This document shows positions 26,527 to 40,257 of a stretch of DNA of 60,124 nucleotides, piece after piece. Within the stretch, counting starts at the first letter, position 1, and each line of letters opens with the position of its first letter. The DNA comes from an uncultured Pelagibacteraceae bacterium (GTDB lineage Bacteria; Pseudomonadota; Alphaproteobacteria; Pelagibacterales; Pelagibacteraceae): NCBI GenBank assembly GCA_902634455.1, contig CACPKQ010000007.1, positions 1 through 60,124 on the forward strand, read 5' to 3'. A program made the translations under genes and the position numbers. The notes under the pieces were generated by a model. It did no database searches. It was not told where the DNA came from and was given only the letters and a program-made list of their open reading frames with translations.

Positions 26527-27857
26527 TGAGCAAAAAGTATTTTGGCACTGATGGCATTAGAGGCTCTGTTAATACAGGAAATATTAATGGGGAAATGTTT
26601 TTTAAATTTGGATTGGCAGCGGGTACTTATTTTAAAAACTTAAAAAAAAGTAAACAAATTGCTATAATAGCAAAAGATACAAGGTTGTCAGGCTACACAT
26701 TAGAACCAGCGCTAGTTTCGGGTTTAACTTCAACTGGAATGAATGTTTATACATTAGGACCCTTGCCAACAAATGGATTGGCTATGCTAACTAAATCTAT
26801 GAGGGCAAATTTGGGTATTATGATTACTGCATCACATAATCCTTATTATGACAATGGCTTGAAACTATTTGGACCTGATGGACTTAAATTATCAGATAAA
26901 ATAGAAAAAAAAATTGAAAAACTAATAGACTCAAAAATTTCAAAAAATTTATCAAAACCTAGATTTTTGGGAAGGGTTAAAAGACTAGAAGATGCAAATG
27001 ATAAATATATAAAAATTTTAAAAAATAATTTTCCAAAAAAATTTAATTTAAAAGGTATTAAAATAGCTATAGATTGCGCAAATGGAGCAGGATATAAATC
27101 AGCACCAAAGTTACTAAGATCATTAGGTGCAAAAGTTTATGAAACAGGAACTTCTCCAAATGGTTTGAATATTAATTATAAATGTGGATCTACATTTCCA
27201 AAGAAAATTCAACTATTAGTTAAAAAACACAAAGTAAACCTAGGTATATCTTTGGACGGGGATGCTGATAGAGTTATTTTATCAGATGAAAGAGCTAATA
27301 TAATTGATGGAGATCAAATTATAGCAATGTTGGCAAGTAGGTGGAAAATAAAAAAAATACTTAAAGGTGGGGTTATTGGAACGCAAATGTCAAATTATGG
27401 ATTACAAAATTATTTTCAGGAACATCAAATTAAATTTTTAAGATCGAATGTTGGCGACAGATATGTTAAGGAAAAAATGAAAAAAAATAATTTTAATTTA
27501 GGTGGAGAGCAATCAGGACATATTATACTAGGCAAATTTGCCACAACTGGAGATGGCTTGTTAGTTGCTTTAGAAGTTTTATTTTCAATGAGAAAAGGAA
27601 AAAAAGCAAGTAAATTGCTTAATGTTTTTAAACCTGTACCACAAATATTAGAAAATATTACAGTAAAAAATAAGTCAATTATTAATTCACCAAAGTGTAA
27701 AAAAGCAATTAGATTAGCTTCAAAATTAATAAAAAATAAAGGGAGAATGCTGGTTAGAAAATCGGGCACAGAACCTAAAATTAGAATAATGGGAGAGTCT
27801 GAAAATAGTACTTTATTATTTAAATGTATAAATATAGTTAAAAAATCAATAAGTTAA
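26526..27857 (+). CDS. glmM: Phosphoglucosamine mutase
   Basis: A 443-residue alpha-D-phosphohexomutase making glucosamine-1-phosphate for UDP-GlcNAc. The N-terminus is KKYFGTDGIRGSVNTG; the phosphoserine loop is MITASHNPYYDNG near residue 99; metal-binding DGDADR is in ISLDGDADRVILSD; the sugar-binding EQSGHIIL and phosphate-binding VRKSGTEPKIRIMGE follow. Gene order ftsH, folP, glmM is widely conserved in Proteobacteria. Confidence 0.97.
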   Translation: MSKKYFGTDGIRGSVNTGNINGEMFFKFGLAAGTYFKNLKKSKQIAIIAKDTRLSGYTLEPALVSGLTSTGMNVYTLGPLPTNGLAMLTKSMRANLGIMITASHNPYYDNGLKLFGPDGLKLSDKIEKKIEKLIDSKISKNLSKPRFLGRVKRLEDANDKYIKILKNNFPKKFNLKGIKIAIDCANGAGYKSAPKLLRSLGAKVYETGTSPNGLNINYKCGSTFPKKIQLLVKKHKVNLGISLDGDADRVILSDERANIIDGDQIIAMLASRWKIKKILKGGVIGTQMSNYGLQNYFQEHQIKFLRSNVGDRYVKEKMKKNNFNLGGEQSGHIILGKFATTGDGLLVALEVLFSMRKGKKASKLLNVFKPVPQILENITVKNKSIINSPKCKKAIRLASKLIKNKGRMLVRKSGTEPKIRIMGESENSTLLFKCINIVKKSIS

Positions 27858-27863
27858 AAAAAA

Positions 27864-30855
<2,992 letters not shown>

Positions 30856-30898
30856 TTGGATATCTATTTAATTAAGATAAATAATTATACAATACCTA

Positions 30899-31879
30899 TT
30901 ATTTATCTGAATTTCTTAACTTTTTTAATATTTTTTCAAGCTCTCTCGGTAAATTTGAAGAAAATTCTAATTTCTTACCCGTTGAAGGATGAATAAAACC
31001 GATCATTTTTGCATGTAAAAAGTGCCTATTTAATTTTAAAATTATTTTTTCTAGTTCTTTATCAATTTTATTAAATTTTTTAAATTTTTTTTTATATTTT
31101 TTATCACCCAATATATTATTTCCTTTATAACTCATATGTACTCTTATTTGATGAGTTCTTCCTGTTTCGAGAACACATTCAACAAAACTAAAAGTTGGTG
31201 TTTTAGTGTTTTCAAAAATCTCTAGTGTTTTATAGTTAGTTATGGCTTTTTTTCCTTTTAAAATGCCAACTTCCATTAACTGTCTATTTTTTGAACTTCT
31301 TTTAATTAAAGTTTCAATTTTTCCAGAACTAGGTCTAAGTTTTCCCCAAACAAGAGATTGATATAATCTTTTTATTGAATGTTTTTCAAATTGTTTTGAT
31401 AAATTTTCATGAGTATGATTATTTTTTGCAACTACTATTAATCCTGATGTATCTTTATCTATTCTATGTACAATTCCCGGTCTTAATTCATCATTTATTG
31501 TAGACAAATTTTTTCCACAGTAATTTATTAATGCGTTAACAATCGTATTATTATAATTGCCAGGACCTGGATGAACAGCTATTCCGGATGGTTTATTTAA
31601 TACCAGCAAATCATCATCTTCATAGACAATATCTAATTTGTAATCATAGGGTTTTATAGAAGTTTTTTCTGGCTCAGGTATTTCAAGATTTAAAATATCT
31701 CCATAAGTGATTTTTTTTGAAGGGTCGATCAAAGTTTTATTGTTAAATTTTAATTTTTTTCTTAAAATTAAATTTTTTATTCTTGTTCTACTTATTGATT
31801 GTTGTTTTTTACTTATGAATACATCAACTCTATCTAATTCATCTTTATTTTTTACAATTAAATTAATGATATTTTTCAT
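30899..31879 (-). CDS. rluD: Ribosomal large-subunit pseudouridine synthase, RluD/RluC family
   Basis: A 326-residue enzyme isomerising uridines in 23S rRNA. An N-terminal S4 domain (about 12-75: RVDVFISKKQQSISRTRIKN) precedes the catalytic domain with YEDDDLLVLNKPSGIAVHPG and the catalytic aspartate in PGIVHRIDKDTSGL near residue 140, then ETGRTHQIRVHM and FLHAKMIGFIHP. The S4 domain and RIDKDTSG fit RluD best; RluC cannot be excluded. The gene stands 43 bases upstream of rpoH. Confidence 0.9.
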   Translation of the reverse strand: MKNIINLIVKNKDELDRVDVFISKKQQSISRTRIKNLILRKKLKFNNKTLIDPSKKITYGDILNLEIPEPEKTSIKPYDYKLDIVYEDDDLLVLNKPSGIAVHPGPGNYNNTIVNALINYCGKNLSTINDELRPGIVHRIDKDTSGLIVVAKNNHTHENLSKQFEKHSIKRLYQSLVWGKLRPSSGKIETLIKRSSKNRQLMEVGILKGKKAITNYKTLEIFENTKTPTFSFVECVLETGRTHQIRVHMSYKGNNILGDKKYKKKFKKFNKIDKELEKIILKLNRHFLHAKMIGFIHPSTGKKLEFSSNLPRELEKILKKLRNSDK

Positions 31880-31902
31880 AATTTATAATAATAATACTAT
31901 AT

Positions 31903-31979
31903 GCGTTCGTAGCTCAAATGGATAGAGCGCCAGATTTCGGCTCTGGAGGTTCAGGGTTCGACTCCTTGCGGGCGCACCA
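31903..31979 (+). tRNA. tRNA-Arg (TCG)
   Basis: A 77-base cloverleaf with encoded CCA at 31977-31979. Acceptor GCGTTCG pairs with CGGGCGC (with two G:T pairs); D-arm GCTC...GAGC; anticodon stem CCAGA/TCTGG with loop TTTCGGC, anticodon TCG; T-arm loop TTCGACT. It is on the plus strand, between two minus-strand genes, ending one base before the stop of the ABC permease gene. Confidence 0.96.
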
Positions 31980-31980
31980 A

Positions 31981-32772
31981 TTATTCGCCTATATTTATAA
32001 GTGTTCCTCTTTTACGTGCTTGTGCAAAGGAATAGTAAAATAATGATATTGCAATTAACAAGTAAATTGCATTTAAATAAAATGCATTCATAATATTTTT
32101 ATAATTTACCACCCCATCTATTAAAATACTCCTAGCTTCTTCAAAAATATATACGAGAGGAAGTGAGTAAGCTATATTTTGAAAAAACTGTGGTAAAATT
32201 TCTACAGGATAATAAATACAACCAAAAGGCGCTAACAGAAACATTGTAGACCAAGCAATATTTTCAAATGAAGGACCAAACCTTAACAATCCAGCTGAAA
32301 CAAGTATTCCAAGTGTAATTCCAAACGTGTATAAACTTAAAAAAAGAAAGAACAGGTGTATACCCAGGTCCAACATTGATATTCCAAAAAGAGGAGACGT
32401 AAGTAAAATTGCTGGAACAAGTCCAATTAATGCTCTAATTAAAGCAGTAATAACTAGTGAAACAATTATTTCACCTATTTTAATTGGTGAAATAAATAAA
32501 TTTGTAAAGTTTCTGCTCCAAATTTCTTCAAGAAATAGCATATTAAATCCAATACTAGTTCTAAAAAGAAAATCATAAAGAATTGCGCACGAAAGTATTA
32601 CACCAACAGCATTATTGTAGTAAGTGCTATGGATTGCAAAAAAATTTGATATGAATCCCCATAAAGTTATTTGAATTGAAGGCCAGTAAATTAAATCTAA
32701 AACTCTAGGAAAAGATCTAGTAATTAAATAAAAATGTCTTAAAAAAAGACCATAAATTCTAATTAAGCTCAT
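31981..32772 (-). CDS. ABC-2 type transporter permease
   Basis: A 263-residue inner-membrane protein with about six hydrophobic spans, of the ABC-2 export permease family. RVLDLIYWPSIQITLWGF at the N-terminus and a C-terminal APFGCIYYPVEILPQFFQNI with AYSLPLVYIFEEARSIL are typical. With the ATPase encoded just upstream (14-base overlap) it forms an exporter. Substrate is unknown; members export polysaccharides, lipids or drugs. Confidence 0.9.
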   Translation of the reverse strand: MSLIRIYGLFLRHFYLITRSFPRVLDLIYWPSIQITLWGFISNFFAIHSTYYNNAVGVILSCAILYDFLFRTSIGFNMLFLEEIWSRNFTNLFISPIKIGEIIVSLVITALIRALIGLVPAILLTSPLFGISMLDLGIHLFFLFLSLYTFGITLGILVSAGLLRFGPSFENIAWSTMFLLAPFGCIYYPVEILPQFFQNIAYSLPLVYIFEEARSILIDGVVNYKNIMNAFYLNAIYLLIAISLFYYSFAQARKRGTLINIGE

Positions 32773-33496
32773 TATTACTCCTTGAAAGTTTTAAAAAAAC
32801 TTCCTCCAGATTCTTTCTTCCATGTTTTTTTATTAGTTCTTCCGGAAAACCTTTATCAATTATAATACCATCTTTCATCATTAGTACAGTCTTACATAAT
32901 CTTGTTACTTCATTCATATTGTGTGATGCTAATAATATAGATATTTTTTTTTCTTTTTTATAATTTTCCAAAAAACCTCTAATGTAATCACCGATTTCTG
33001 GGTCAAGAGAAGCTGTCGGTTCATCCAAAAATAAAACAGCAGGGTCATTTATGAGTGCCTTTGCTAAACTCACTCTATTTTTTTGTCCCGAGGAAAGTTC
33101 TCCCGTTATTCTATTTAAAAAATTTTCTAATTTTAGTTTTTCTACAAGATATTCAATTCTATTTTTTATATCTGAAACATTATATAATTTACAGTACACA
33201 ATTAAATTTTGTTTTACTGTAAGTTTTTTTGGTAACTCAATATAAGGCGAAATAAAATTTATTTTTTCTAGAGTTTCTATTCTATTTTCCTCAATTTTTT
33301 TCCCATCTATAAATATTTCTCCATTTGAAGGTTTTAATAAACCTAACATCATTCCTATGGTTGTTGTTTTTCCACAGCCATTAGGTCCAAGTAAACCTAA
33401 AATTTCATTTTGCTTTATATTAAACGAAATACCTCTTACAGCTTCTTTTGTGCCGTATTTTTTTTTAAGATTTTTAACTTCTACTAAGTTTTTCAT
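32759..33496 (-). CDS. ABC transporter ATP-binding protein
   Basis: A 245-residue ABC ATPase. Walker A is LLGPNGCGKTTTIGMMLGL (about 35-53), the signature is ELSSGQKNRVSLAKAL, Walker B is AVLFLDEPTASLDPE and the switch histidine is in LLASHNMNE. It overlaps the permease gene by 14 bases and abuts tsaC by one base. It resembles ATPases partnering ABC-2 permeases; the substrate cannot be inferred. Confidence 0.93.
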   Translation of the reverse strand: MKNLVEVKNLKKKYGTKEAVRGISFNIKQNEILGLLGPNGCGKTTTIGMMLGLLKPSNGEIFIDGKKIEENRIETLEKINFISPYIELPKKLTVKQNLIVYCKLYNVSDIKNRIEYLVEKLKLENFLNRITGELSSGQKNRVSLAKALINDPAVLFLDEPTASLDPEIGDYIRGFLENYKKEKKISILLASHNMNEVTRLCKTVLMMKDGIIIDKGFPEELIKKHGRKNLEEVFLKLSRSNNELN

Positions 33497-34428
33497 TAAA
33501 ATTTGGACGCTCTAATCAATCTATCATTTATTGCTTGACCCAATCCTAAATTTGGAATTTTTTCAACAGAAATACTTTTAAAATTTTTTTTCTTTATCAT
33601 TCTCAAAGTTTTGTATAGTTTTTTTGCTGCTTCTTTAAGATTTTTAGTTTTAGTTAAATAATAAAAATTTTTACCAAATAATTTTCTTTTTTTAATTAGA
33701 ATAAATGCCTCATCTGGTTTTGGTTTTTTGATATTTAATCTAATTGGAATTCCAGGTGAGTAATGAACATTGTTTTGACCAGGCATAATTATTTTTTTCT
33801 TTTTTTTATTAAATTTCATTTTACTTTTTAGAACTTTATTAATTTTACTTATTTCTATTCCTCCCAATCTAAGGATTTGAGGCTTTTTTATTAAATTAAC
33901 TATTGTTGATTCTAAACCTACTCTTGATCTACCGCCATCAAGAACAAATTTAATTTTTTTTCCCAACTCATCTATAACATCTTCTTTAGTTACGGGACTA
34001 ATTTTAGAAGAAATATTAGCACTTGGGGCAGCAAGTGGATAGTTTAATTTTTTTAAAAGTTTTCTTGTCAACTGGTGTTTTGGAAATCTTATAGCTAGTG
34101 TTTTTTTATTATTAGTTACATTTTTTGAAATTTTACTTTTTTTTTTTAACTTTAAAATGAATGTAATGGGACCTGGACAGAATTTTTTATATAGTTTAAA
34201 AAAATTATCATTTAAAACACAATCTTCTTTAAGCATTTTTAAATTTACGTAATGTGTAATTAAGGGATTTTTTTTTGGTCTTTTTTTAAGCCTAAATATT
34301 TTAGATGTAGCTTTATTTGAGTAAGCATTAGCAGCAAGTCCATAAACAGTTTCAGTTGGTATGGCCACACATTCTCCTTTATCTAAGAATAACTTTGATT
34401 TTTTAATATTTGAAAGATTATTATTCAT
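33496..34428 (-). CDS. tsaC: L-threonylcarbamoyladenylate synthase (YrdC/Sua5 family, long form)
   Basis: A 310-residue enzyme making threonylcarbamoyl-AMP for the t6A modification of ANN-decoding tRNAs. The YrdC domain (about 1-200) has VAIPTETVYGLAANAYSN, IFRLKKRPKKNPLITHY, LAIRFPKHQ and PSANISSKISPVT, with DGGRSRVGLESTIVNL. A C-terminal Sua5-type domain follows, beginning at about MPGQNNVHYSPGIPI, so this is the longer Sua5-like form rather than the 190-residue TsaC. It is divergent from xseB with 20 bases between starts. Confidence 0.93.
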   Translation of the reverse strand: MNNNLSNIKKSKLFLDKGECVAIPTETVYGLAANAYSNKATSKIFRLKKRPKKNPLITHYVNLKMLKEDCVLNDNFFKLYKKFCPGPITFILKLKKKSKISKNVTNNKKTLAIRFPKHQLTRKLLKKLNYPLAAPSANISSKISPVTKEDVIDELGKKIKFVLDGGRSRVGLESTIVNLIKKPQILRLGGIEISKINKVLKSKMKFNKKKKKIIMPGQNNVHYSPGIPIRLNIKKPKPDEAFILIKKRKLFGKNFYYLTKTKNLKEAAKKLYKTLRMIKKKNFKSISVEKIPNLGLGQAINDRLIRASKF

Positions 34429-34448
34429 GTAATATTACCAACTATTAT

Positions 34449-34700
34449 ATGAAAGATAAAAATTTGCCAAATAATATTAATTTTATGACATTAAATGAAC
34501 TTACTGATATAGCAAATAATATCATAGAAAATCTTGAAAATGAAAAAAATTTAGAAAATTCAGTTGAAGAATATAAGAAACTTATAAAATTAAATATTTT
34601 AATTGAAAAAAAATTTCAGAATACTTCAAAAAAAATATCCATTGGTGCCAAAGAAAAAATCAACCAAGTTTTAAAAAAAAGAAATGCTAAAAAAACTTAA
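34449..34700 (+). CDS. xseB: Exodeoxyribonuclease VII small subunit (probable)
   Basis: An 83-residue helical protein with MTLNELTDIANNIIENLEN followed by LENSVEEYKKLIKLNILIEK, the spacing of the XseB two-helix pattern (E-x-L-E...L-E-x-S-V-x-x-Y-x-x-G-x-x-L). The sequence is divergent, but the order xseB, ispA, dxs is conserved in Proteobacteria and supports it. I chose ATG at 34449; an ATG at 34410 would place 13 odd residues ahead and overlap tsaC. It overlaps ispA by 17 bases. Confidence 0.7.
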   Translation: MKDKNLPNNINFMTLNELTDIANNIIENLENEKNLENSVEEYKKLIKLNILIEKKFQNTSKKISIGAKEKINQVLKKRNAKKT

Positions 34701-35553
34701 TAAAGTTGCAAAAGATACCAATTATTTTTTATTTAATTTTTTATCGAGACAAAAAAAAACTGATCTTATTTATCCAATGAAATATGGATTATTGCCTGGA
34801 GGAAAAAAAATTAGATCAAAAATAGTTGTTGATGTAGGAAAAATATTTAACGTAAGGTATAAAACTCTTATTCAAATAGGGGCAGCGGTAGAATGCATAC
34901 ACGCATATTCTTTAATTCATGATGATCTACCTTGCATGGATAACGATGATTTGCGTAGAGGTAAACTTTCAACTCATAAAAAATTTGGAGAATCTACTGC
35001 AGTCCTAGCGGGCAATTCTTTACTTACTTTGGCATTTGAAATTTTAAGTGAAAAGAAACTTAACTTGGATAATAAATGTAAAATTAGCTTAGTTAAGTTA
35101 ATATCAAAAAGCTCAGGTCATTCAGGGATAGCCGGTGGACAGTATTCAGATCTAAATTTTGAAAGAAAAAAAGTTTCAATCAATAAAATAATTAATATGC
35201 AAATTAAAAAAACTGGTAAACTTTTTAGCTTTTGCTGCATGGCACCAATAATTATTATAAAAAAAACGTATAAGATAAAAAAATTTGAAAAAATTGGATC
35301 AGAAATTGGTTTACTTTTTCAAATTGTTGATGATTTAATTGATTTTAGAGGAGACTCAAAAAAAGCAGGAAAAAAAACTAAAAAAGATCTAAAAAAAGGT
35401 AAGGCCACTTTAATAGGTTTACTGGGTTCTAAAAATACTATTAAATATGCAGATAAATTGAAATTAAAAATTTTTAACAAACTTAAAATGTATGGAGAAA
35501 AAGCTAACGATCTTAAAAGTACAATTAACTTTATTTTGGAGAGAAATAAGTGA
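34684..35553 (+). CDS. ispA: Polyprenyl (farnesyl/geranylgeranyl) diphosphate synthase
   Basis: A 289-residue trans-prenyltransferase. The first Asp-rich motif is [13 protein letters not shown] (DDxxxxD, the bacterial FPP synthase form) and the second is [27 protein letters not shown] and GGQYSDL are also conserved. It would make farnesyl (or geranylgeranyl) diphosphate from IPP and DMAPP. It overlaps both xseB and dxs (GTG at 35550 overlapping its TGA), so translation is coupled to dxs. Confidence 0.93.
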   Translation: MLKKLNKVAKDTNYFLFNFLSRQKKTDLIYPMKYGLLPGGKKIRSKIVVDVGKIFNVRYKTLIQIGAAVECIHAYSLIHDDLPCMDNDDLRRGKLSTHKKFGESTAVLAGNSLLTLAFEILSEKKLNLDNKCKISLVKLISKSSGHSGIAGGQYSDLNFERKKVSINKIINMQIKKTGKLFSFCCMAPIIIIKKTYKIKKFEKIGSEIGLLFQIVDDLIDFRGDSKKAGKKTKKDLKKGKATLIGLLGSKNTIKYADKLKLKIFNKLKMYGEKANDLKSTINFILERNK

Positions 35554-37463
35554 ATAAAAAATATAAATATTTAGATGAAGTGGATTTTCCATCAGATCTA
35601 AAAAAACTTTCTCAATCAGAAATTAAAATACTTGCGAAAGAACTAAGAGAAGAAATGATTGATGCTGTTTCAAAAACTGGTGGTCATTTAGGTGCGGGCT
35701 TAGGCGTTGTTGAATTGACTGTAGCTATTCACTATGTATTTAATACACCATATGACAAACTGATTTGGGATGTTGGCCATCAATCTTATCCTCACAAAAT
35801 AATAACTGGTAGAAAAAACAGAATTAGAACTTTACGCCAAGGTAAAGGATTATCAGGATTTACAAAAAGAAGTGAAAGTGAGTACGATACTTTTGGAGCG
35901 GCACATAGTTCAACATCTATTTCATCAGCACTAGGTATTGCAGTGGCTAATAAACTTTCAAATAAGTCTGATAACGTAATTGCAGTTATTGGAGATGGAG
36001 CAATGAGTGCTGGCATGGCTTATGAAGCTATGAATAATGCAGGGACTAGCAAAACTAAAATGATAGTGATTTTAAATGATAATGATATGTCCATATCAAA
36101 ACCTGTTGGAGCAATGAGAAGTTACCTTGCAAAAATTCTTTCTGGAAAAATTTATTTTAGTTTAAGAGAAACTGTTAGATTAATTATTTCTGCCTTTTCT
36201 AAAAGGTTTAGTAAGAAAGCTGGAGCTGCTGAGGATTTTTTAAGATCAGCAGTAACTGGAGGAACTTTATTTAGTTCTTTAGGCTTTTACTATGTAGGTC
36301 CAATTGATGGGCATAATCTTGATGATTTAATTCCTGTTCTACAAAATGCAAAAAACTTAAATTTTAGAGGACCAATATTAATTCACATAAAAACTGAAAA
36401 AGGAAAAGGGTATGAGTTTGCTGAAAAATCATTGGATAAATTTCATGGTGTTTCAAAATTTAATATAAAAACTGGAGAACAAGAGAAGCAAAAATCAAAT
36501 GTTCCTGCATATACCAAAGTATTTGCAAATACACTTGTTAATCATGGTGAAAAAGACAGTAAAATTATTGGAATAACTGCTGCAATGCCATCAGGAACAG
36601 GAATGGATATTTTTGGAAAAAAATTTCCTAATAGAATGTTTGATGTAGGAATTGCAGAGCAACATGCAGTTACTTTTGCGGCAGGATTAGCAACCGAAGG
36701 ATATAAGCCTTATGTAGCAATTTATTCAACATTTTTACAAAGAGCTTACGATCAAGTTGTTCACGATGTAGCTATACAAAGTTTACCTGTGAGATTTGCA
36801 ATTGATAGAGCAGGTTTAGTTGGTGCAGATGGACCTACCCATGCAGGTTCCTTTGATATAACCTATTTAAGCACACTACCTAATTTTGTTGTTATGGCAG
36901 CAAGCGACGAAGCAGAATTAGTTAAAATGATTAATACCTCAGTTGATATTAATGACAAACCATCTGCATTTAGATACCCTAGGGGAAGTGGAATTGGAGT
37001 GGAGCTACCATCAATTGAAGAAAAAATTGAAATAGGAAAAGGTAGAGTTATTAAAGAAGGTAATAAAGTTGCATTAATTAATTTTGGAGCAAGACTCAAA
37101 GAGTGTTTAATTGCCGAAGAAAACTTAGTTAAAAAAGGGATAAAAATAACGTTAATTGATGCAAGGTTTGCAAAACCACTAGATGAAAATCTTATTTGGC
37201 AATTAGCAATAGATCATGAAGTACTTTTGACAATTGAAGAAGGTTCAATAGGTGGTTTTGGCTCACATATAAGTCAATTTTTAACAGAAAAAAACCTTTT
37301 AGATAATAATTTAAAATTTAGATCAATGATTTTACCTGATAGATTTATTGATCATGATAAACCTGACCTAATGTATAAATATGCAGGTCTAGATTCACAA
37401 GCAATTGAATCAAAAATACTTGATACTTTAAATTCTAAAATTGTAGTAAAAAAAATAAATTAA
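35550..37463 (+). CDS. dxs: 1-deoxy-D-xylulose-5-phosphate synthase
   Basis: A 637-residue TPP-dependent enzyme, first step of the MEP isoprenoid pathway. Motifs: [50 protein letters not shown] site [36 protein letters not shown] and [15 protein letters not shown]. The start is GTG at 35550, overlapping the ispA stop. Its TAA shares the palindromic TTAA with the convergent aroC stop. Confidence 0.97.
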   Translation: MNKKYKYLDEVDFPSDLKKLSQSEIKILAKELREEMIDAVSKTGGHLGAGLGVVELTVAIHYVFNTPYDKLIWDVGHQSYPHKIITGRKNRIRTLRQGKGLSGFTKRSESEYDTFGAAHSSTSISSALGIAVANKLSNKSDNVIAVIGDGAMSAGMAYEAMNNAGTSKTKMIVILNDNDMSISKPVGAMRSYLAKILSGKIYFSLRETVRLIISAFSKRFSKKAGAAEDFLRSAVTGGTLFSSLGFYYVGPIDGHNLDDLIPVLQNAKNLNFRGPILIHIKTEKGKGYEFAEKSLDKFHGVSKFNIKTGEQEKQKSNVPAYTKVFANTLVNHGEKDSKIIGITAAMPSGTGMDIFGKKFPNRMFDVGIAEQHAVTFAAGLATEGYKPYVAIYSTFLQRAYDQVVHDVAIQSLPVRFAIDRAGLVGADGPTHAGSFDITYLSTLPNFVVMAASDEAELVKMINTSVDINDKPSAFRYPRGSGIGVELPSIEEKIEIGKGRVIKEGNKVALINFGARLKECLIAEENLVKKGIKITLIDARFAKPLDENLIWQLAIDHEVLLTIEEGSIGGFGSHISQFLTEKNLLDNNLKFRSMILPDRFIDHDKPDLMYKYAGLDSQAIESKILDTLNSKIVVKKIN

Positions 37464-38545
37464 TTTACACACTGCGCTTTATTCATTAAATAATGGTCAA
37501 GTAAAACGCAATGCATCATTGCTTCGCCAATAGGAACTGCCCTAATACCCACACATGGATCATGTCTACCTTTAACAGAAATAGATGTGTTTTTTCCAAA
37601 TTTGTCTATAGTTTTTCTAGATTTAATAATTGATGAAGTTGGTTTTACTGCGAAAGAAGCAATTATTTCTTGACCTGTAGATATCCCACCAAGAATACCT
37701 CCGGCATTATTAGTTTTAAACTTTATATTTTTGCCTTTTTTAAATATTTCATCAGAATTTTGTTCGCCAGTAAGCATTGCAGAATTCATTCCAGATCCGA
37801 TATTTACACCCTTAACGGCATTAATGCTCATCATTGCTGAAGCCAAATCCATGTCTAACTTAGAATAAATTGGAGCACCAAGTCCTAGCGGCACTCCTCT
37901 AGCTCTAACTTCAACAATCGCACCACAAGATGTTCCTGCTTTTCTTATACTTAATAAATATTTTTCCCATAACTTTAAAATTGATTTATCAGGACAAAAA
38001 AGTGGATTTTTAAAAATAAAATTATCATTCCAGTTTTTTAAGTCACAACCTAAAATACCAAGTTGAGTAACGGCACCAATAACTTTATATTTTTTTCCAA
38101 TTTTATTTTGTAAAACCTTTTTTGCTATTGCACCGGCAGCAACTCTCGATGCTGTTTCTCTAGCGGACTGTCTTCCTCCTCCTCTATAATCTCTAATTCC
38201 ATATTTTTTAAGATAAGTAAAATCGGCATGGCCAGGTCTAAATTTATTTTTTATAGTTTCATAGTCTCTAGATCTCATATCTTTATTGTAAATAATCATT
38301 GAAATTGGAGTTCCAGTAGTTTTGCCTTCAAAAATTCCAGATAAAATATTTATTTTGTCATCCTCTTTTCTTTGAGTTGTAAACTTTGATTGACCAGGTT
38401 TCCTTTTATTTAACTCTTTTTGAATATCATCCTCTTTAATGTTAATATTAGGCGGGCAACCATCAACAATACATCCAATTGCAGGTCCATGAGATTCACC
38501 CCAAGTTGTGAAACGAAATAGCTTTCCAAAAGTATTAAATGACAT
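37460..38545 (-). CDS. aroC: Chorismate synthase
   Basis: A 361-residue FMN-dependent enzyme, last step of the shikimate pathway. I chose ATG at 38545, giving the family start [20 protein letters not shown]; a longer frame to 38587 has no support. Further motifs: [16 protein letters not shown]-like sequence, [33 protein letters not shown] and [17 protein letters not shown]. It shares stop bases with dxs and is divergent from pdxH, with 33 bases between starts. Confidence 0.97.
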   Translation of the reverse strand: MSFNTFGKLFRFTTWGESHGPAIGCIVDGCPPNINIKEDDIQKELNKRKPGQSKFTTQRKEDDKINILSGIFEGKTTGTPISMIIYNKDMRSRDYETIKNKFRPGHADFTYLKKYGIRDYRGGGRQSARETASRVAAGAIAKKVLQNKIGKKYKVIGAVTQLGILGCDLKNWNDNFIFKNPLFCPDKSILKLWEKYLLSIRKAGTSCGAIVEVRARGVPLGLGAPIYSKLDMDLASAMMSINAVKGVNIGSGMNSAMLTGEQNSDEIFKKGKNIKFKTNNAGGILGGISTGQEIIASFAVKPTSSIIKSRKTIDKFGKNTSISVKGRHDPCVGIRAVPIGEAMMHCVLLDHYLMNKAQCVN

Positions 38546-38578
38546 TAAATATATTATATAAGTTATTTTGTTGAAATT

Positions 38579-39205
38579 ATGAATCAAAAAAACTCATTTG
38601 GATTAGATAATTGCTTTAAGGATTTAGAAAATCCCATAGATCTTTTCGGAGAGTGGTTTAATGAAGCAAAAAAGACCGAAATAAATGATCCTAACGCATT
38701 TGCATTAGCAACCGTTGGAAAAAGTGGAGAACCATCTGTTCGAATGGTTTTGTTAAAAGATTACAAAAAAAAAGGTTTTATTTTTTATACGAACCTTAAT
38801 AGTAAAAAAAGCGATGATATAAAATTTTGTCCTACTGCATCTATATGTTTTCATTGGAAAAGCTTATTAAGGCAAATAAGAATTACTGGTACAATAACTA
38901 AAGTTTCGGACAAAGATGCAGATGCCTATTACAATTCAAGAAGCTATGGAAGTAAAATAGGCGCCTGGGCATCTAAACAAAGCAGTATTTTAAAAAATAA
39001 AGATGAATTAATTAAAGTTATTGAAAATTATAAAAAAAAATATTCTGAAAAAGACAATGTGCCAAGACCTGATTTTTGGTCAGGGTGGAATTTAAATCCC
39101 CATGAAATTGAATTTTGGTTAAATGGAAAAGATAGAATACATCAAAGATTACTCTATTCAAGAGCAGGAGCAAACGAGTGGCAAAGATATCTTTTAAATC
39201 CTTAA
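38579..39205 (+). CDS. pdxH: Pyridoxamine 5'-phosphate oxidase
   Basis: A 208-residue FMN enzyme producing pyridoxal 5'-phosphate. Motifs: [66 protein letters not shown] and the C-terminal [20 protein letters not shown]. Normal length. Its stop TAA shares the palindromic TTAA at 39202-39205 with the convergent ispB stop. Confidence 0.96.
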   Translation: MNQKNSFGLDNCFKDLENPIDLFGEWFNEAKKTEINDPNAFALATVGKSGEPSVRMVLLKDYKKKGFIFYTNLNSKKSDDIKFCPTASICFHWKSLLRQIRITGTITKVSDKDADAYYNSRSYGSKIGAWASKQSSILKNKDELIKVIENYKKKYSEKDNVPRPDFWSGWNLNPHEIEFWLNGKDRIHQRLLYSRAGANEWQRYLLNP

Positions 39206-40215
39206 AAATTTCTTTGTAAACTAAAAGATGTTAAATTTTGTAATATATTTTTTTCTTTAGACTCAGCAAATATACTTAACGAATTGCAAGCAAGATTAAT
39301 AAAATAATCAGCTTTTTTGTAACACTGGGAAATAATATTATATTTTCTGATCATCAATAAAACTTTTTTAAATTCATTTTCTGATCTTTCTTTTTTTTCA
39401 AATAGATCTTTTAATATTTTTTTTTCATCAAATTTTGCTTTTTGATAAAGTAATATTATAGGTAAAGTTATTTTACCTTCATAAAAATCATTTCCAATTT
39501 CTTTACCAAATATTTTTAGTTCAGAGTTATAATCTAAGCTATCATCTGCTATTTGGAATGTTAAACCAAGATTCTTTCCATAAAACTCAAGAGCTTCTTT
39601 CATTTTATTTTCTCTATCAGCTAAAATTGCTCCAACTTTAGTAGCAGCTGAAAATAAGGAAGCAGTTTTTGCTGAAATAATCTTAAAATATGTTTCCTCT
39701 AACATGTCAACCTCACCTCTGTGTTGTAATTGCAAAACTTCTCCTTGTGAAATTTCAGCTGAAGTTGAAGAAAGCAGTTTTAATACTTCTAAACTTCCAT
39801 CATCCACCATCATTTCAAAACATCTACTAAGTAAATAGTCTCCAACCAATATTGAAGACTGGTTTCCCCAAATAAAATTTAAAGTTTTTTTTCCTCTTCT
39901 AATTTCCCCATTATCAATAACATCATCATGCATAAGAGTTGCTGCGTGAATTAGCTCAATACAAGCTGCTAGATTAATATCCCTTACTCCCTTTGAATAT
40001 CCACAAAGATTAGCCGATCCTAAGGTTAGTAAAGCTCTAAGTCTTTTTCCTTTTGTATTTAGATGGTATTTTGTCATTTCTTCAACTAAATTTACTTTGC
40101 TTGATAACTTTGATTTAATTTTTTCTTCTACTAAAACTAATTTATTTTCTACTGAGTTTTTAAGATCAGAATATGAGTCGTTTATTTGATTTTTTAATTG
40201 AACAACTATTCCCAT
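39202..40215 (-). CDS. ispB: Octaprenyl-type (long-chain) diphosphate synthase
   Basis: A 337-residue trans-polyprenyl synthase, probably making the ubiquinone side chain. The first Asp-rich motif is LMHDDVIDNGEIRRGK (DDxxD, lacking the four-residue spacer of IspA), the second is FQIADDSLDYN. KGKRLRALLTLGSANLCG and VGDYLLSRCFEMM are typical of IspB/SdsA. Chain length is not readable from sequence. Divergent from the S49 peptidase gene across a 110-base gap. Confidence 0.94.
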   Translation of the reverse strand: MGIVVQLKNQINDSYSDLKNSVENKLVLVEEKIKSKLSSKVNLVEEMTKYHLNTKGKRLRALLTLGSANLCGYSKGVRDINLAACIELIHAATLMHDDVIDNGEIRRGKKTLNFIWGNQSSILVGDYLLSRCFEMMVDDGSLEVLKLLSSTSAEISQGEVLQLQHRGEVDMLEETYFKIISAKTASLFSAATKVGAILADRENKMKEALEFYGKNLGLTFQIADDSLDYNSELKIFGKEIGNDFYEGKITLPIILLYQKAKFDEKKILKDLFEKKERSENEFKKVLLMIRKYNIISQCYKKADYFINLACNSLSIFAESKEKNILQNLTSFSLQRNF

Positions 40216-40226
40216 AAATTTAAATT

Positions 40227-40251
40227 AGTATAATATATTCTATATTATACT
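40227..40251. repeat. Perfect inverted repeat between ispB and sppA
   Basis: AGTATAATAT and ATATTATACT, ten-base arms with a five-base spacer ATTCT, lie in the divergent ispB-sppA gap. Each arm contains a consensus TATAAT reading outward on opposite strands. It could be a regulator's binding site or two -10 elements; as RNA it has no GC pairs to speak of and no T-run, so it is a poor terminator. Confidence 0.6.
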
Positions 40252-40257
40252 TATCAA

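Noticed and set aside
27858-27863. TPP riboswitch upstream of thiD
   Set aside because: Only six bases separate glmM and thiD.
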